From the NCBI RefSeq assembly GCF_006636205.1, contig NZ_VIGB01000003.1, positions 5,012,501-5,076,500 on the forward strand: a DNA stretch of 64,000 bases, given 5' to 3'. Within the stretch, counting starts at the first letter, position 1. Each line of letters starts with the position of its first letter. Below, piece after piece: positions 44,601 through 52,367 of the stretch. The translations under genes and the position numbers were made by a program. This stretch comes from Kitasatospora acidiphila (GTDB taxonomy: Bacteria > Actinomycetota > Actinomycetes > Streptomycetales > Streptomycetaceae). The notes under the pieces are model-generated. The model saw nothing but the letters and a program-made list of their open reading frames with translations. It did no database searches and was not told the origin of the DNA.

Positions 44601-44799
44601 GATCGGCCAGCACCGCACGGTGCAGGTCCGCCGCTTCGTCTGCGCGGGCACCGTGGAGCAGCGGATCGATGAACTGATCGACACCAAGCGTGAGTTGGTG
44701 AGGTCCGTGATGCCGCAGGGCGAGCGCTGGCTGACCGAGCTCAGCACGGGTGAGCTGCGGGAGCTGCTGACCCTCACCGAGGAGGCGATCGCGGAGTGA
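41692..44799 (+). CDS. SNF2-family DEAD-like helicase
   Basis: A 1035-residue SWI2/SNF2 ATPase. The first 540 residues contain the actinobacterial N-terminal region (DUF3670-like) seen in this helicase branch. The motor spans about residues 560-1010: DDMGLGKT (Walker A, near 590), DEAQ (Walker B, near 686), LTGTPVENRLSE (motif III), then the RecA-2 domain with VFTQYAEFGALL, SLKAGGTGLNLTAA and TDRAHRIGQHRTVQV (motif VI). It probably remodels nucleic acid-protein complexes. It overlaps the next small gene by four bases (GTGA) and heads a three-gene coupled cluster. Confidence 0.95.
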   Translation: MFALHARWLPDAGGVALWAEDARALGRAREAAPGRAVSTHPFAGSAELLTRLLGGIGPGLEWLAGQAAERWLTLTLPGLGGTPVPSPELLGGGARHADSRRDWRVPVLVFEPAQAAQLLGELFDPHWALTSAELPELGRVDVAYGASLRWLTGVHDLAWRLAGGGRVLPGLARVRGAGYARWQPAPTVADHREARALAAGCPPVVRGERPADELLEEALAVLTDREVRVALAERPLRLPQLDADDDELAQRWFAALLVADGPGPLHGPAAELDALAVKLAAWHGAAAPDALRLCLRLVEPLGPDPLDPQGRAVGEHWRVDLLVQAVDEPSLLVPAAELWAGGPAQAALARHAADPQAAYLAALQRAARCCAHLAPALREVRPTELRLDRAGALDFLRTAAPALAAAGFGVLLPGWWQRPPRLGLALTVRPGTPSAVDRATRLDHDALIAFQWQLALDGEPLTAKELADLAAAKRGLLRIRGQWIEADPERIAAAVGFLEREGTGSSPAGPLLRLALDPGALVAGLPVGALRATGVLGDLLHQGDDVPDGGALRLPEAFGTTLRPYQERGVAWLRSLSRFGLGAVLADDMGLGKTVQSLALLALEHDAGQADPVLLVCPMSLVANWRKEVARFAPMLRVHVQHGAGRPTGEALQLAVAEADLVITSYGVLQRDAPQLRAIRWRRVIADEAQTVKNGATAQARALRSLPAAHRIALTGTPVENRLSELHAILDFANPGLLGSAAAFRERYAVPIEQHRSAERTAELRRRTEPFVLRRRKGDPGVLAELPPKQESTVWCPLTAEQAGLYQAVVADLLHRLRGLKGVERKGAVLGAIGRLKQVCNHPAQLLHDRSVVAGRSGKLARLEELLDQSLAAGERTLVFTQYAEFGALLQPHLAARLGTEVLHLHGRLGARRRAELVERFQQDDGPGVFLLSLKAGGTGLNLTAAGQVVHLDRWWNPAVEEQATDRAHRIGQHRTVQVRRFVCAGTVEQRIDELIDTKRELVRSVMPQGERWLTELSTGELRELLTLTEEAIAE

Positions 44800-45023
44800 C
44801 CGAACCGGACGGAAGGACTGGAGCGACTGGAAGAATTGGAGCGACTGGAAGAACTGAGCTGGACGACTTCTGGAGCGGGGACTTCACCCTCCGCCGGGAA
44901 CCTCCCGAACAGGCCCCCGCGGAGCCGCCGCCGTTCGAGCTGCCGGCTGCCAGCGGGGTGACCGTGGGTGGCCGCGACCTCGCGCAGCTGCTGGCGCCGG
45001 TCTACCGGGCGCTGACCGGATGA
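44796..45023 (+). CDS. Small protein coupled between helicase and MerR/clamp gene
   Basis: A 75-residue protein: an N-terminal six-residue repeat (GRTGAT GRIGAT GRTELD) made by an 18-bp DNA repeat, a DDFWSGDF segment, a Pro/Glu-rich linker and LAQLLAPVYRALTG at the end. In many actinomycetes a SWIM zinc-finger protein gene follows the SNF2 helicase, and DxFWxG / LxPxYRA segments occur in it; this looks like its shrunken remnant or a tail fragment, which I cannot confirm by eye. It overlaps both neighbours by four bases (GTGA upstream, ATGA downstream), so it is still translated in step with them. Confidence 0.6.
   Translation: MTEPDGRTGATGRIGATGRTELDDFWSGDFTLRREPPEQAPAEPPPFELPAASGVTVGGRDLAQLLAPVYRALTG
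44810..44863 (+). repeat. Three 18-bp in-frame repeats
   Basis: Units of the type GGAAGAMTKGAGCGACT occur three times with small changes at the start of the 75-residue protein gene. Because 18 is a multiple of three, copy number changes would keep the frame. Confidence 0.75.
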
Positions 45024-46192
45024 CCGGACCGCTTGACCCTCAAGCCGGTCGAGCCCCCAGAGTCCTCGACATGGAGAGTGCGACGCGCGGGATGCGCAGC
45101 ATCGGCCAGCTGGCCAGGGAGAGCGGACTGAGCGTCAGCTCGCTGCGGTTCTACGACGGCGCGGACGTCTTCGGCCCCGCCTGGGTCGACCCGCAGACCG
45201 GCTACCGCTGGTACGCGGCCGATCAGCTGGCCGCCGCCCGACTGCTGGCGCGGCTGCGCAGGCTGGGCCTGCCGCTGACGCAGATCCGGGTGGTGCTCGC
45301 GGCGCCGCCCGGCGACCCCGTCGCCCATCGGGTGCTGGACGCCCATCTGCGGCGGCTGGAGGACGGCCTCGCGGACGCGCGGCGCGAACTCTCCGCTGTC
45401 CGAGAACTGATCGACCAGAGGGAGCAACCGATGACCGCCGCCACCACCGCCCGCCTCACCGTCGGCCGGGCCGAGCTGGCCGCCGCACTGGCCGCCGTCC
45501 GCTTCGCCGTCAGCGCCGACCCCGAGCTGCCGATGCTCGGCGGCATCCTCTTCGACCTGGACGGCGAGACGCTGACCCTGGTCGCCACCGACCGCTACCG
45601 GCTGGCGATCGGCCGGGCGCCGGTCCGGGCCGAGCCGGGCACCGAGTTCTCCGCGCTGGCGCCCGCCGCGCTGGCGGACCGGATGCGGGCGCTGGCCGAG
45701 GAGGGGGCCGGGGAGCTGGTGCTCACGGTTGCGGGCGGCGAGCTGCGGGCCGAGGCCGACGGGCACACGGTCGCGGGGGAGCGGCTCGACCTGGACTTCC
45801 CCGACTACCGCCGGCTGACCCGGCTGGGGCAGACCCACCGGGTGGAGATCGGCAGCGCGGAGCTGCGCCGCGCCGTGCTGGACGGCCCGACCCGGCCGTT
45901 CACCCCGGAGCACCCGGCAGGGGAACGGCCGGCGGCCGAGGTGCCGCTGACCGTGCTGGCGGTCGACCGGGCCGGCGCGCTGAGCGTGGTGGCGGGCGAG
46001 GTGATGACGCCCACGGCCGAGGAGCGGCTGCGGGTGGCGGTCAACCGCGACTACCTGCTGGACGCCCTTGCCGCCGGGGCGACCGGCCAGCTGGTCCTGG
46101 AACTCGACGGCGACCTGGGCCCGCTGGCGATCCGCGCGGCCTCGGGCGAGGCGGGCGGCTTCTCGATCCTGATGCCGGTCCGGGTCTCCTGA
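45020..46192 (+). CDS. MerR HTH fused to a DnaN-like (sliding clamp) domain
   Basis: A 390-residue fusion. Residues about 25-130 are a MerR winged-helix domain with its dimerisation helix (SIGQLARESGLSVSSLRFYD, GYRWYAADQLAAARLLARLR). Residues about 145-390 resemble two of the three domains of the DNA polymerase III beta clamp (LTVGRAELAAALAAVRFAVS, LPMLGGILFDLDGETLTLVA, TDRYRLAIG; later VNRDYLLDALAAGATGQLVL and the FSILMPVR ending). Streptomycetes encode such MerR/beta-clamp-like proteins outside dnaN; their role is unknown. It is coupled to the SNF2 cluster by an ATGA overlap. Confidence 0.88.
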   Translation: MTGPLDPQAGRAPRVLDMESATRGMRSIGQLARESGLSVSSLRFYDGADVFGPAWVDPQTGYRWYAADQLAAARLLARLRRLGLPLTQIRVVLAAPPGDPVAHRVLDAHLRRLEDGLADARRELSAVRELIDQREQPMTAATTARLTVGRAELAAALAAVRFAVSADPELPMLGGILFDLDGETLTLVATDRYRLAIGRAPVRAEPGTEFSALAPAALADRMRALAEEGAGELVLTVAGGELRAEADGHTVAGERLDLDFPDYRRLTRLGQTHRVEIGSAELRRAVLDGPTRPFTPEHPAGERPAAEVPLTVLAVDRAGALSVVAGEVMTPTAEERLRVAVNRDYLLDALAAGATGQLVLELDGDLGPLAIRAASGEAGGFSILMPVRVS

Positions 46193-46202
46193 GGTCCCAC
46201 GC

Positions 46203-46331
46203 CGTCAACCGACGCCGCGGCCAACCGACCGCGGCGTCAACCGCTCGTCGTCAGCCGACCACGGCGCAAACGGGACCGGGCCGTCAACCCACCACGGCGT
46301 CAGCCGACCGGGCCGTCAACCGACCACGGCG
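46203..46331. repeat. Eight 16-bp tandem repeats at a gene's 3' end
   Basis: About eight units of the type GTCAACCGACCACGGC, 14-17 bases each, fill the space between the MerR/clamp gene and the LysE gene. The last, best copy is the 3' end of the LysE gene itself (its final Val-Val-Gly and stop), so the array appears to have grown out of that gene end. Confidence 0.85.
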
Positions 46332-46930
46332 CGCAGGCCCAGCGTGACGAGTACGGCGGCGCTGACCCGCGCCAGTGCCGTCCGGGCCGGCCCGTGGGCG
46401 AAAGCCGCGGCGGCCCGGGCGACGACGACGGTCCAGGTGAGCAGCCAGGCGCAGACCAGCGCCGCCTGGGCGGTGGCCAGCAGCAGGATCTGCGGCGGCA
46501 GCGGCCGGTGCGGGTCGACGAACTGCGGCACCAGGGTCAGGAAGATCGAGGCCGCCTTCGGGTTGAGCACGTTGCCGAGCACCGCCTGCCGATACGTGCC
46601 GCCCACCGCCCGGTCCACTTCGCGTCCGGCCTCCCTCCGCTGCGCACCGACCCGGTGCCAGCTCCACAGCCCCAGGGCGACCAGGTAGCCGGCGCCGGCC
46701 AGGCGGAGGGCGGCGAACGCGGTACTCGACCGCATGACCAGGGCGGAGAGGCCCAACGCGGCGAGGGTGGCGTGGACGTAGAGCCCGGTCGCGGTGCCGG
46801 CCGCCACCAGCAGGCCCTGCCGGCGACCGGCGCCGCTCACCCGCTGCACCAGCAGGGTGAAGCTGGCGCCGGGCGTGGCGATCAGCGGGAAGACGGCCGC
46901 CAGGAAGCCGGCGACGGCCCGCAGCGGCAT
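46316..46930 (-). CDS. LysE family amino acid exporter
   Basis: A 204-residue LysE/RhtB translocator with six predicted helices. The N-terminal signature PLIATPGASFTLLVQ and the conserved GNVLNPKAASIFLTLVPQFV near residue 125 are present. Family members export basic or neutral amino acids, quorum compounds or solutes. The ATG shares one base with the stop of the phosphodiesterase gene upstream (TGATG), so the two form a coupled pair. Confidence 0.93.
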   Translation of the reverse strand: MPLRAVAGFLAAVFPLIATPGASFTLLVQRVSGAGRRQGLLVAAGTATGLYVHATLAALGLSALVMRSSTAFAALRLAGAGYLVALGLWSWHRVGAQRREAGREVDRAVGGTYRQAVLGNVLNPKAASIFLTLVPQFVDPHRPLPPQILLLATAQAALVCAWLLTWTVVVARAAAAFAHGPARTALARVSAAVLVTLGLRAVVG

Positions 46931-47709
46931 CAGGCCTGCCCGTCGGGAACCCGGGGCACCACGCGGAAGTGGGTGGTGAGCCGGTGCTGCTCGTCGAGAC
47001 CGTGCTCCTTGTCAAAGACGTGGAAGGCGAGCGCGGGCGGCTGGGCGCGGTCCGCGGCCTGGTCGCCCTCCCAGGGCAGCCGCAGCGTCCAGGTGGTGGC
47101 CGGGGCGATCAGCAGCGGGCGGCCGGCGAAGGTGCTGGCGGCGGCAGTGTGGGCGTGGCCGGTGAGGATGGCCGCCACCTCCGGGTGGCCGGCCAGCAGC
47201 GCGGCGAGCTCCTCCTCGCGCTGCAGCATGAGGGTATCCGGCAGCGGGTGGTGGAGCCGCACCGGCGGGTGGTGGAAGGCGACCAGCGCCGGGGTGCCGG
47301 CCGGCAGCGAGTCCAGCGTGTCCGACAGCCATGTCAGGGTCTCGGCATCCAGCAGGCCCTCGTCCGCACCCGGGATGCTGGAGTCGCACATCAGGATCGC
47401 GGTACCGCCGATCAGGTGCATCCGGTTGATCGGACCGTCGCCCGCCGGCTCGCCCAGCAGCGCGGTGCGCATGGGTGAGCGGGCGTCATGGTTGCCCGGG
47501 CAGGTGAGCACCGGGAACGGTGCGGCGAGGATCCGGGCCGCCTCCTGGTACTCGCTCGGCTCGCCGTGATCGGCGATGTCCCCGGTCACCAGCAGGGCGT
47601 CGACGGGGGTGGGTAGTGCGCGCAGGTAGTCCATCACCCGGGCGGCGCGCTCGCGGGCGCGCTCGGTGCCGTCCAGGTGGAGATCGCTGATCTGGGCAAG
47701 CAGAACCAT
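46930..47709 (-). CDS. Calcineurin-like phosphodiesterase (CpdA type)
   Basis: A 259-residue metallophosphoesterase with all metal motifs: ISDLHLD (Asp9, His11), VTGDIADHG, CPGNHDAR, AFHHPP and LTGHAHTAA. This order matches class III cyclic nucleotide phosphodiesterases such as CpdA; the true substrate could be cAMP or another phosphodiester. It starts at an ATG, 132 bases from the divergent CGNR gene, and is followed by the overlapping LysE gene. Confidence 0.93.
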   Translation of the reverse strand: MVLLAQISDLHLDGTERARERAARVMDYLRALPTPVDALLVTGDIADHGEPSEYQEAARILAAPFPVLTCPGNHDARSPMRTALLGEPAGDGPINRMHLIGGTAILMCDSSIPGADEGLLDAETLTWLSDTLDSLPAGTPALVAFHHPPVRLHHPLPDTLMLQREEELAALLAGHPEVAAILTGHAHTAAASTFAGRPLLIAPATTWTLRLPWEGDQAADRAQPPALAFHVFDKEHGLDEQHRLTTHFRVVPRVPDGQA

Positions 47710-47788
47710 CGCGGGGTTCCCCCTCTTGAGTGCCTAACGGTAAACATCGGTTTTTCCGTTGAGGACGGTAGAGTACGGTCGCAGCGTT

Positions 47789-47830
47789 GATCAAGAGGGA
47801 CTGATCACTAGGGACTGATCAAGAGGGACT
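47789..47830. repeat. Three 14-bp tandem repeats before the CGNR gene
   Basis: GATCAAGAGGGACT, GATCACTAGGGACT and GATCAAGAGGGACT follow one another with no spacer, 10 bases before the CGNR start codon. They include part of its ribosome binding region and could act as an iterated operator or a length-variable leader. Confidence 0.8.
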
Positions 47831-47840
47831 GAGAGGCGGC

Positions 47841-48482
47841 ATGACGACCGGGGTATACCTGGCGCTGGAGCTGGCGAGCACGGTTCGCCACGACGGCAAC
47901 GGCGGTGTGGCGGACGATCTGACGGACCTGGCCGGGCTGGCCGGCTGGGTCGATGCGCAGCGGGAGCGCCTCGCGGCCGCGGGGTTCACCGCCGCTCCGA
48001 CGGCGCTGGCCGCCGCGCTCGCCGACCAGGAGACGCTGGCTCAGGTGCTCGCGGTCCGGGCGGCGTTGCGGGCGCTGCTGGCCAGGGCGGTCAGCCCGGC
48101 ACCGCCGAGTCCGGCGGACGCGCACCGGCTGATCCCGGCGGAGCAGGCGGTGCTGCGACTCAACGCGGCGGCCCAACGGGAGCCGGTGGCACCGCGGTTG
48201 GACTGGCCGGCGGGGGCCGAGCCGCACGCTCGGTGGCAGCCGGTGGCGGTGCCCGCGGCAGCGGGCGAGGTGGCCGCCGGGCTCGGGGCGGCGCTCGCGC
48301 GGGCCTCGATCGGGTTCCTGACCGGCCCCGAGGTGCGTCGGCTGCGAGCCTGCACGGCGCCGCGCTGTGTGCGGTACTTCCTCCAGGGCCACGGCCGGCA
48401 GGAGTTCTGCAAGCCCTCGTGCGGCAACCGGGCCAGGGCCGCCCGCCACTACCAGCGGCACCACGCCGGCCCGCAGGCCTGA
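47841..48482 (+). CDS. CGNR zinc-finger regulator
   Basis: A 213-residue protein of the CGNR (ABATE plus zinc finger) family. The N-terminal ABATE stress-sensing domain covers residues 1-150. The C-terminal finger is intact: CTAPRC, then FCKPSCGNRARAARHYQRHH, with four Cys as zinc ligands and the basic recognition helix. Such proteins are presumed regulators of antibiotic or stress responses. The ATG follows AGAGGCGG. It is divergent from the phosphodiesterase gene, and three 14-bp repeats lie just upstream. Confidence 0.92.
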   Translation: MTTGVYLALELASTVRHDGNGGVADDLTDLAGLAGWVDAQRERLAAAGFTAAPTALAAALADQETLAQVLAVRAALRALLARAVSPAPPSPADAHRLIPAEQAVLRLNAAAQREPVAPRLDWPAGAEPHARWQPVAVPAAAGEVAAGLGAALARASIGFLTGPEVRRLRACTAPRCVRYFLQGHGRQEFCKPSCGNRARAARHYQRHHAGPQA

Positions 48483-48552
48483 AGCCGGACGAGCCCGAGC
48501 CGGCCGACGCCCCCATCACGGGGACGCCGGCCGGTGGCGGTGAGGGTGCGGG

Positions 48553-50051
48553 TCAGGCGGCGAGCGCCTGGTCCTGGGGCTGGGCCTCGGCGGGCTGGGG
48601 CTTGCCGCCGCGCATCACCAGGGCGGCCAGCAGCGCGGCGGCCAGCACACCGACCGCGCTGATCGTGAAGGTCGTCGACATCGCGGAGGTGAAGGCCTGC
48701 CGGGCGGTGTGGACCAGGCCGGCGTCACCGTGGGCCGCTGCCAGGGCGCCGGTGATCGACTGCTTGGCCGCGTCGGGGGTGCCGGCGGGCATCTTGGCGG
48801 CGAAGCCGCTGGAGAGCAGCGAACCGAGGATCGCGATGCCCAGCGCGGTGCCGGCCTGGCCGATGGTGTCGTTCAGTGCGGACCCGACGCCGGCCTGCTC
48901 GGCCGGGATGGTGCCCATCAGCGCGGCGACCGCGGCCGGCATCGCGATACCGGCGCCGAAGCCGAGCAGGGCGAGCGCGGTGGCCGGGACGGCGAAGCCG
49001 GTGCTCACGGAGACGGTGGTCAGCAGTGCGAAGGACGAGGCCATCACCAGCATTCCGGCCAGCACCAGCGGGCGGTTGCCGGTCTTGGCGGCGAGCTTCA
49101 TGCCCAGCCCGTTGCCGACCAGCGCGGCGACGGCCAGCGGCAGGAAGGCCAGGCCCGCCTTCAGCGGCGAGTAGCCGAGGACGGACTGCAGGTACTGGGT
49201 CAGCACCAGGAGCAGACCGCCGTTGCCGATCTGAACGAGGGTCAGCGAGAGCGAGCCGCCGCTGAAGTCGCGGTGGCGGAACAGGGCCAGCGGGACCATC
49301 GGCTCTGGGTGGTGTTCTCCCAGATCACGAAGCCGACCAGGGTGGCGACCGCGACGGTCAGGGTGATCGCGGACTGGCCGCCGAACGCGCCATGCCGCGG
49401 CAGCTCGATGATCCACCAGATCAGGGCGGTCATGCCGACGGCGGAGAGCACGGCGCCGAGCGGGTCGGGCTTGCGCCAGGCGCCCTTGGACTCCGGCATC
49501 AGGGTGAGGCCGGCCAGCACGGCCAGGGCGACGACCGGGACGTTCAGGAAGAAGATCGAGTGCCAGGAGAAGTGGGCGATCAGCACACCGCCGAGCACCG
49601 GGCTGCCCACCAGGCCGAGCATCGACACCGAGCCCCAGGCAGCCATCGCCTTGCCGCGCTCCTCGGCGTCGAAGACGGTGATCAGGATGGACAGCGTCGA
49701 CGGCATGATCAGCGCGCCGCCGATTCCCATGGTCACCCGGGCGGCGATCACCTCGCCGGGGGTGCTGCAGAAGGTCGCCGCCAGGGAGGCGGCCCCGAAG
49801 AGCAGTAGGCCGATGATCATCACTTTCCGGCGGCCGAACCGGTCGCCCAGGCTGCCCGAGGTCAGCAGCAGTCCGGCGAAGACCAGGACGTAGGAGTCCA
49901 GGATCCACTGGGTGTCCTGGGCGCTCGCGCCGAGGTCCTTGGCCATCGAGGGCACTGCCACGGTCAGCGCCATGCTGTCGACCGTCAGCACCAGGGAGCT
50001 GAGGCAGAGCACGATCAGGACCCACCAGCGGCGGGGGTTGCGGGCTTCCAT
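48553..50051 (-). pseudogene. DHA2-type MFS drug pump broken by one frameshift
   Basis: Two reverse frames make one 14-helix EmrB/QacA-type pump of about 499 residues. The N-terminal frame runs from the ATG at 50051 (AAAGGA upstream; WWVLIVLCLSSLVLTVDSMA; GDRFGRRKVMIIG; GSPVLGGVLIA, the antiporter motif C) to VGFVIWENTT. The second frame resumes at PEPMVPLALFRHRDFSGGSL and continues to the stop at 48553. One missing C in the CCC run near 49307-49309 accounts for the break. As with the other five frameshifts here, a consensus error is more likely than decay. The promoter carries a four-site operator cluster. Confidence 0.9.
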
Positions 50052-50066
50052 GGCCGTTCCTTTCGG

Positions 50067-50165
50067 CTTGCGCACACTGTTCCGTCGATGCGAACACTGT
50101 ATGCATCAGCGAACAGTGTGCGCAAGCCCGGATGTGTGTACGCTGAATGCGAACGCTGTACGCAC
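50067..50165. promoter_or_regulatory. Cluster of four TetR-type operator sites
   Basis: Four related sites of the type GCGWACACTGTWCGC occur near 50071 (GCGCACACTGTTCCG), 50091 (GCGAACACTGTATGC), 50110 (GCGAACAGTGTGCGC) and 50149 (GCGAACGCTGTACGC). The first and third also form a perfect 16-bp inverted repeat (50067-50082 and 50111-50126). They sit right upstream of the MFS pump start, as expected for repression by the TetR regulator encoded at 50934. Confidence 0.7.
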
Positions 50166-50253
50166 CTGGTGGGCCGAGGCTGCCGGGTGGGTTGTCGGAT
50201 GCAGCTTTCGGATGCTCGAAGGCAGACGCGCCAAGGGAGTCTCAATGATTGAG

Positions 50254-50754
50254 TCAAGCCGTCTGCGCGACGGGATCGGAGGTGAAGATCCGGTTGTCGC
50301 GCACGAGCGCCCACAGGACGCTGACCCCGGGCACCAGCCCGGCTGCCGAGGCGAGGTGGCCGGCGTCCGCGTAGGCTGCCAGGTCGCCGGCGGCGACGAC
50401 GAATTCGGCGCCGAGTATCGGGCCGATGCCGGGCAGCGACTCGATGATCTCGGCCTGCGGGTGGGCGTGGAAGGTGTCGCGGATCTGCCTGTCGATCCGC
50501 TTGAGCCGGTCGTCCAGGGCAAGGATCTGCGCGGCGAGGTCGGCGACGATCCCGGCGGCGACGTCCTCTCCGGGCAGCACGGTGTGCTGTGCGTCGGCGG
50601 CCTGCAGCGCGGTGGCGGCGACCGTGTCGGCGCCGCGGACGCCGCGGTTGGCGAGCCAGGCGGTCAGCCGGGCCCGGCCGCGACGGCGCAGGGCGGCCGG
50701 GGTCTGGTAGCCCGTCAGCAGTACCAGGGCGCCCCTCCTCGTCCCGAACAGCAT
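50254..50754 (-). mobile_element. IS110-family transposase remnant
   Basis: A reverse frame of 166 residues shows the transposase_20 part of IS110 transposases (LLTGYQTPAALRRRGRARLT; RQIRDTFHAHPQAEIIESLP then GIGPILGAEFVVAAGD; LASAAGLVPG). The N-terminal DEDD catalytic domain is missing. After GLVPG the sequence jumps to VSVLWALVRDNRIFTSDPV and a stop, which resembles the true C-terminus, so about 90 residues (the Ser-containing loop) are deleted in frame. It cannot be active. It separates the MFS pump and its operators from the TetR gene. Confidence 0.8.
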
Positions 50755-50933
50755 GCCGTTGGCCCGAGGAACACCCCGCTGTCATCTCCGTGAAAACCGA
50801 CGTGAGCGCAGATCTCAATCAGCAGCCAGGGCGCCCCGAAGAGCCGGGCGGCCACTCCTTCGAAGCCACTGACGGCAGAGAGCCATAAGCCACACCCGGC
50901 CCTTCCGGGCCGCCTAACAACTTACGGAGAGCC

Positions 50934-51662
50934 ATGACTGCCAAGACGAACCAGATCCCGTCCGTGTGGGCTCGCCGCGAGCGTGAGGCGGAGCAGCCCG
51001 CCCTCAGCCGCGCGGCGATCGTCCGTGAGGCGGTCGCCATGCTGGACGCCGAGGGCGTCGAGGCGCTCAGTATGCGCAAGCTCGGCGCCCGACTGAACGC
51101 CGGTGCGACCTCCCTCTACCGGCATGTCGCCACCAAGGACGAGCTGATGGAGCTCGCGGTGGACGAGGTCTTCGGTGAGATGGCGGTACCGCCCGCGGGC
51201 GACCCGGACTGGCGGGATGCGGTCACCGAGGCGGCCCGGTCCTTCCGGGCGACCGCTGTGCGCCACCCCTGGCTGGCTTCGGTGCTGGGGCAGGCGGGGC
51301 TCGCCTATCTGGGCCCCAATCTCATGTCCTTCACCGAGCGGCTGGCGGCGCTGTTCACCGCGGCCGGTTTCGCCGAGCCGGGCAAGGCGATCGACACGCT
51401 GCTCTTCTATGTGATCGGGGTGGGCAGCACCGAGGCGGCCTGGCTGACCACGGTGGCCCGCAGCGGTGAGACCGAGGCCGATTTCGTCGCCCGGCTGATG
51501 CCGGCGGCGCAGCAGGCGACCGAGGGGCGCGACCGCCTGGGGTCGGGTGCAGCCGACATCGATGCCGCAGTCGATCCGGCGGCCGCCCGGGAGGCCAAGT
51601 TCCGCTACGGCCTGGAGGTGGTCCTCGATGGGCTGGCGCTGCGGCGCGGCGACGCGTTGTGA
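50934..51662 (+). CDS. TetR family regulator (TetR_C type)
   Basis: A 242-residue TetR protein. After a short tail the segment VWARREREAEQPALSRAAIV leads into the HTH (EGVEALSMRKLGARLNAGAT, SLYRHVATKDELMELAVDEV). The C-terminal domain matches the TetR_C (tetracycline repressor-like) group that usually controls adjacent drug pumps. The ATG follows TACGGAGAG. The likely target is the DHA2 pump at 48553-50051, whose promoter lies about 770 bases away beyond the IS110 remnant. Confidence 0.93.
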   Translation: MTAKTNQIPSVWARREREAEQPALSRAAIVREAVAMLDAEGVEALSMRKLGARLNAGATSLYRHVATKDELMELAVDEVFGEMAVPPAGDPDWRDAVTEAARSFRATAVRHPWLASVLGQAGLAYLGPNLMSFTERLAALFTAAGFAEPGKAIDTLLFYVIGVGSTEAAWLTTVARSGETEADFVARLMPAAQQATEGRDRLGSGAADIDAAVDPAAAREAKFRYGLEVVLDGLALRRGDAL

Positions 51663-51931
51663 CTGTGCGCCGTAGATGGCCAGGGTTTCGCGTTACTTGG
51701 CCGCTGGCCCTGGCTCTGACTAGAGCGAACCCCTGGGGAACCGCAGATTGTCGGTGTCGCGGAGGCTTGGCCGGTCCAGCCTCAGTCGACGTCCCGACCA
51801 TGTACCGCGCTCCGCGGAGGCGCGCAGACCAGGAGCAGAGACGAAGCTGACTTCCTGGTGCTGCGCGCCGAGGTGTGACGGGTTGTCCGCTGCGCGGGGC
51901 CCGGCGGGGGTGGGGGAGAGGGCGGTTGCGG

Positions 51932-52303
51932 TCAGCCTCCGTGCGCGGTGAGTGTGTAGCCTTCGGGGCCCTCGAAGGAGAACATCGGCCCGAACGGGCT
52001 GTCTGCTATGGGGGTCAGGATCCTGACTCCGGCGGTGGTGAGCTGGTCGCGGAGCTGGTGGGCGTCCGTGGTTCGGAACCAGAGCACCACGCCCAGGCCG
52101 GGACGTGCGGTGTCGGCGAGGTCGACGCCCGGGAGGAGCTCGCGGACGGCGAACGGGGTCGGCTTGGTGTCGAACACGACCGCGTGGGGCGGCGAGACGG
52201 CGGCCCGGCGCAGGCCCAGGTGCTGCTCGCAGAAGGTCGCTGCTGCTTGCACGTCGCGCACTTGCAGGGCGACGAAGTCGGGGCCGTCGATGGTGGCAGG
52301 CAT
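51932..52303 (-). CDS. VOC family protein
   Basis: A 123-residue single-domain glyoxalase-fold protein (DFVALQVRDVQAAATFCEQH; HAVVFDTKPTPFAVRELLPG; LGVVLWFRTTDAHQL; MFSFEGPEGYTLTAHGG). Dimeric VOC proteins of this size include bleomycin-binding and glyoxalase-like types; substrate unknown. GAGGAG precedes the ATG. It faces the MarR gene across 80 bases, and two identical-arm palindromes lie between them. Confidence 0.9.
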   Translation of the reverse strand: MPATIDGPDFVALQVRDVQAAATFCEQHLGLRRAAVSPPHAVVFDTKPTPFAVRELLPGVDLADTARPGLGVVLWFRTTDAHQLRDQLTTAGVRILTPIADSPFGPMFSFEGPEGYTLTAHGG

Positions 52304-52322
52304 GGGTACTCCTCGATCCTTG

Positions 52323-52340
52323 ATGTCAGAACTTTGACAT
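52323..52340. promoter_or_regulatory. MarR operator candidate 1
   Basis: ATGTCAGAACTTTGACAT has perfect 6-bp arms (ATGTCA / TGACAT) around six bases. It lies 20 bases from the VOC start codon, on its promoter side. Confidence 0.75.
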
Positions 52341-52367
52341 AGCGGAGACTAGGATCCCGGGAAACCC

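Noticed and set aside
41593..44613. A 1006-codon open frame opposite the SNF2 helicase
   Set aside because: It has low-complexity Gln/Arg/Gly composition and no motif, while the forward strand has every helicase motif.
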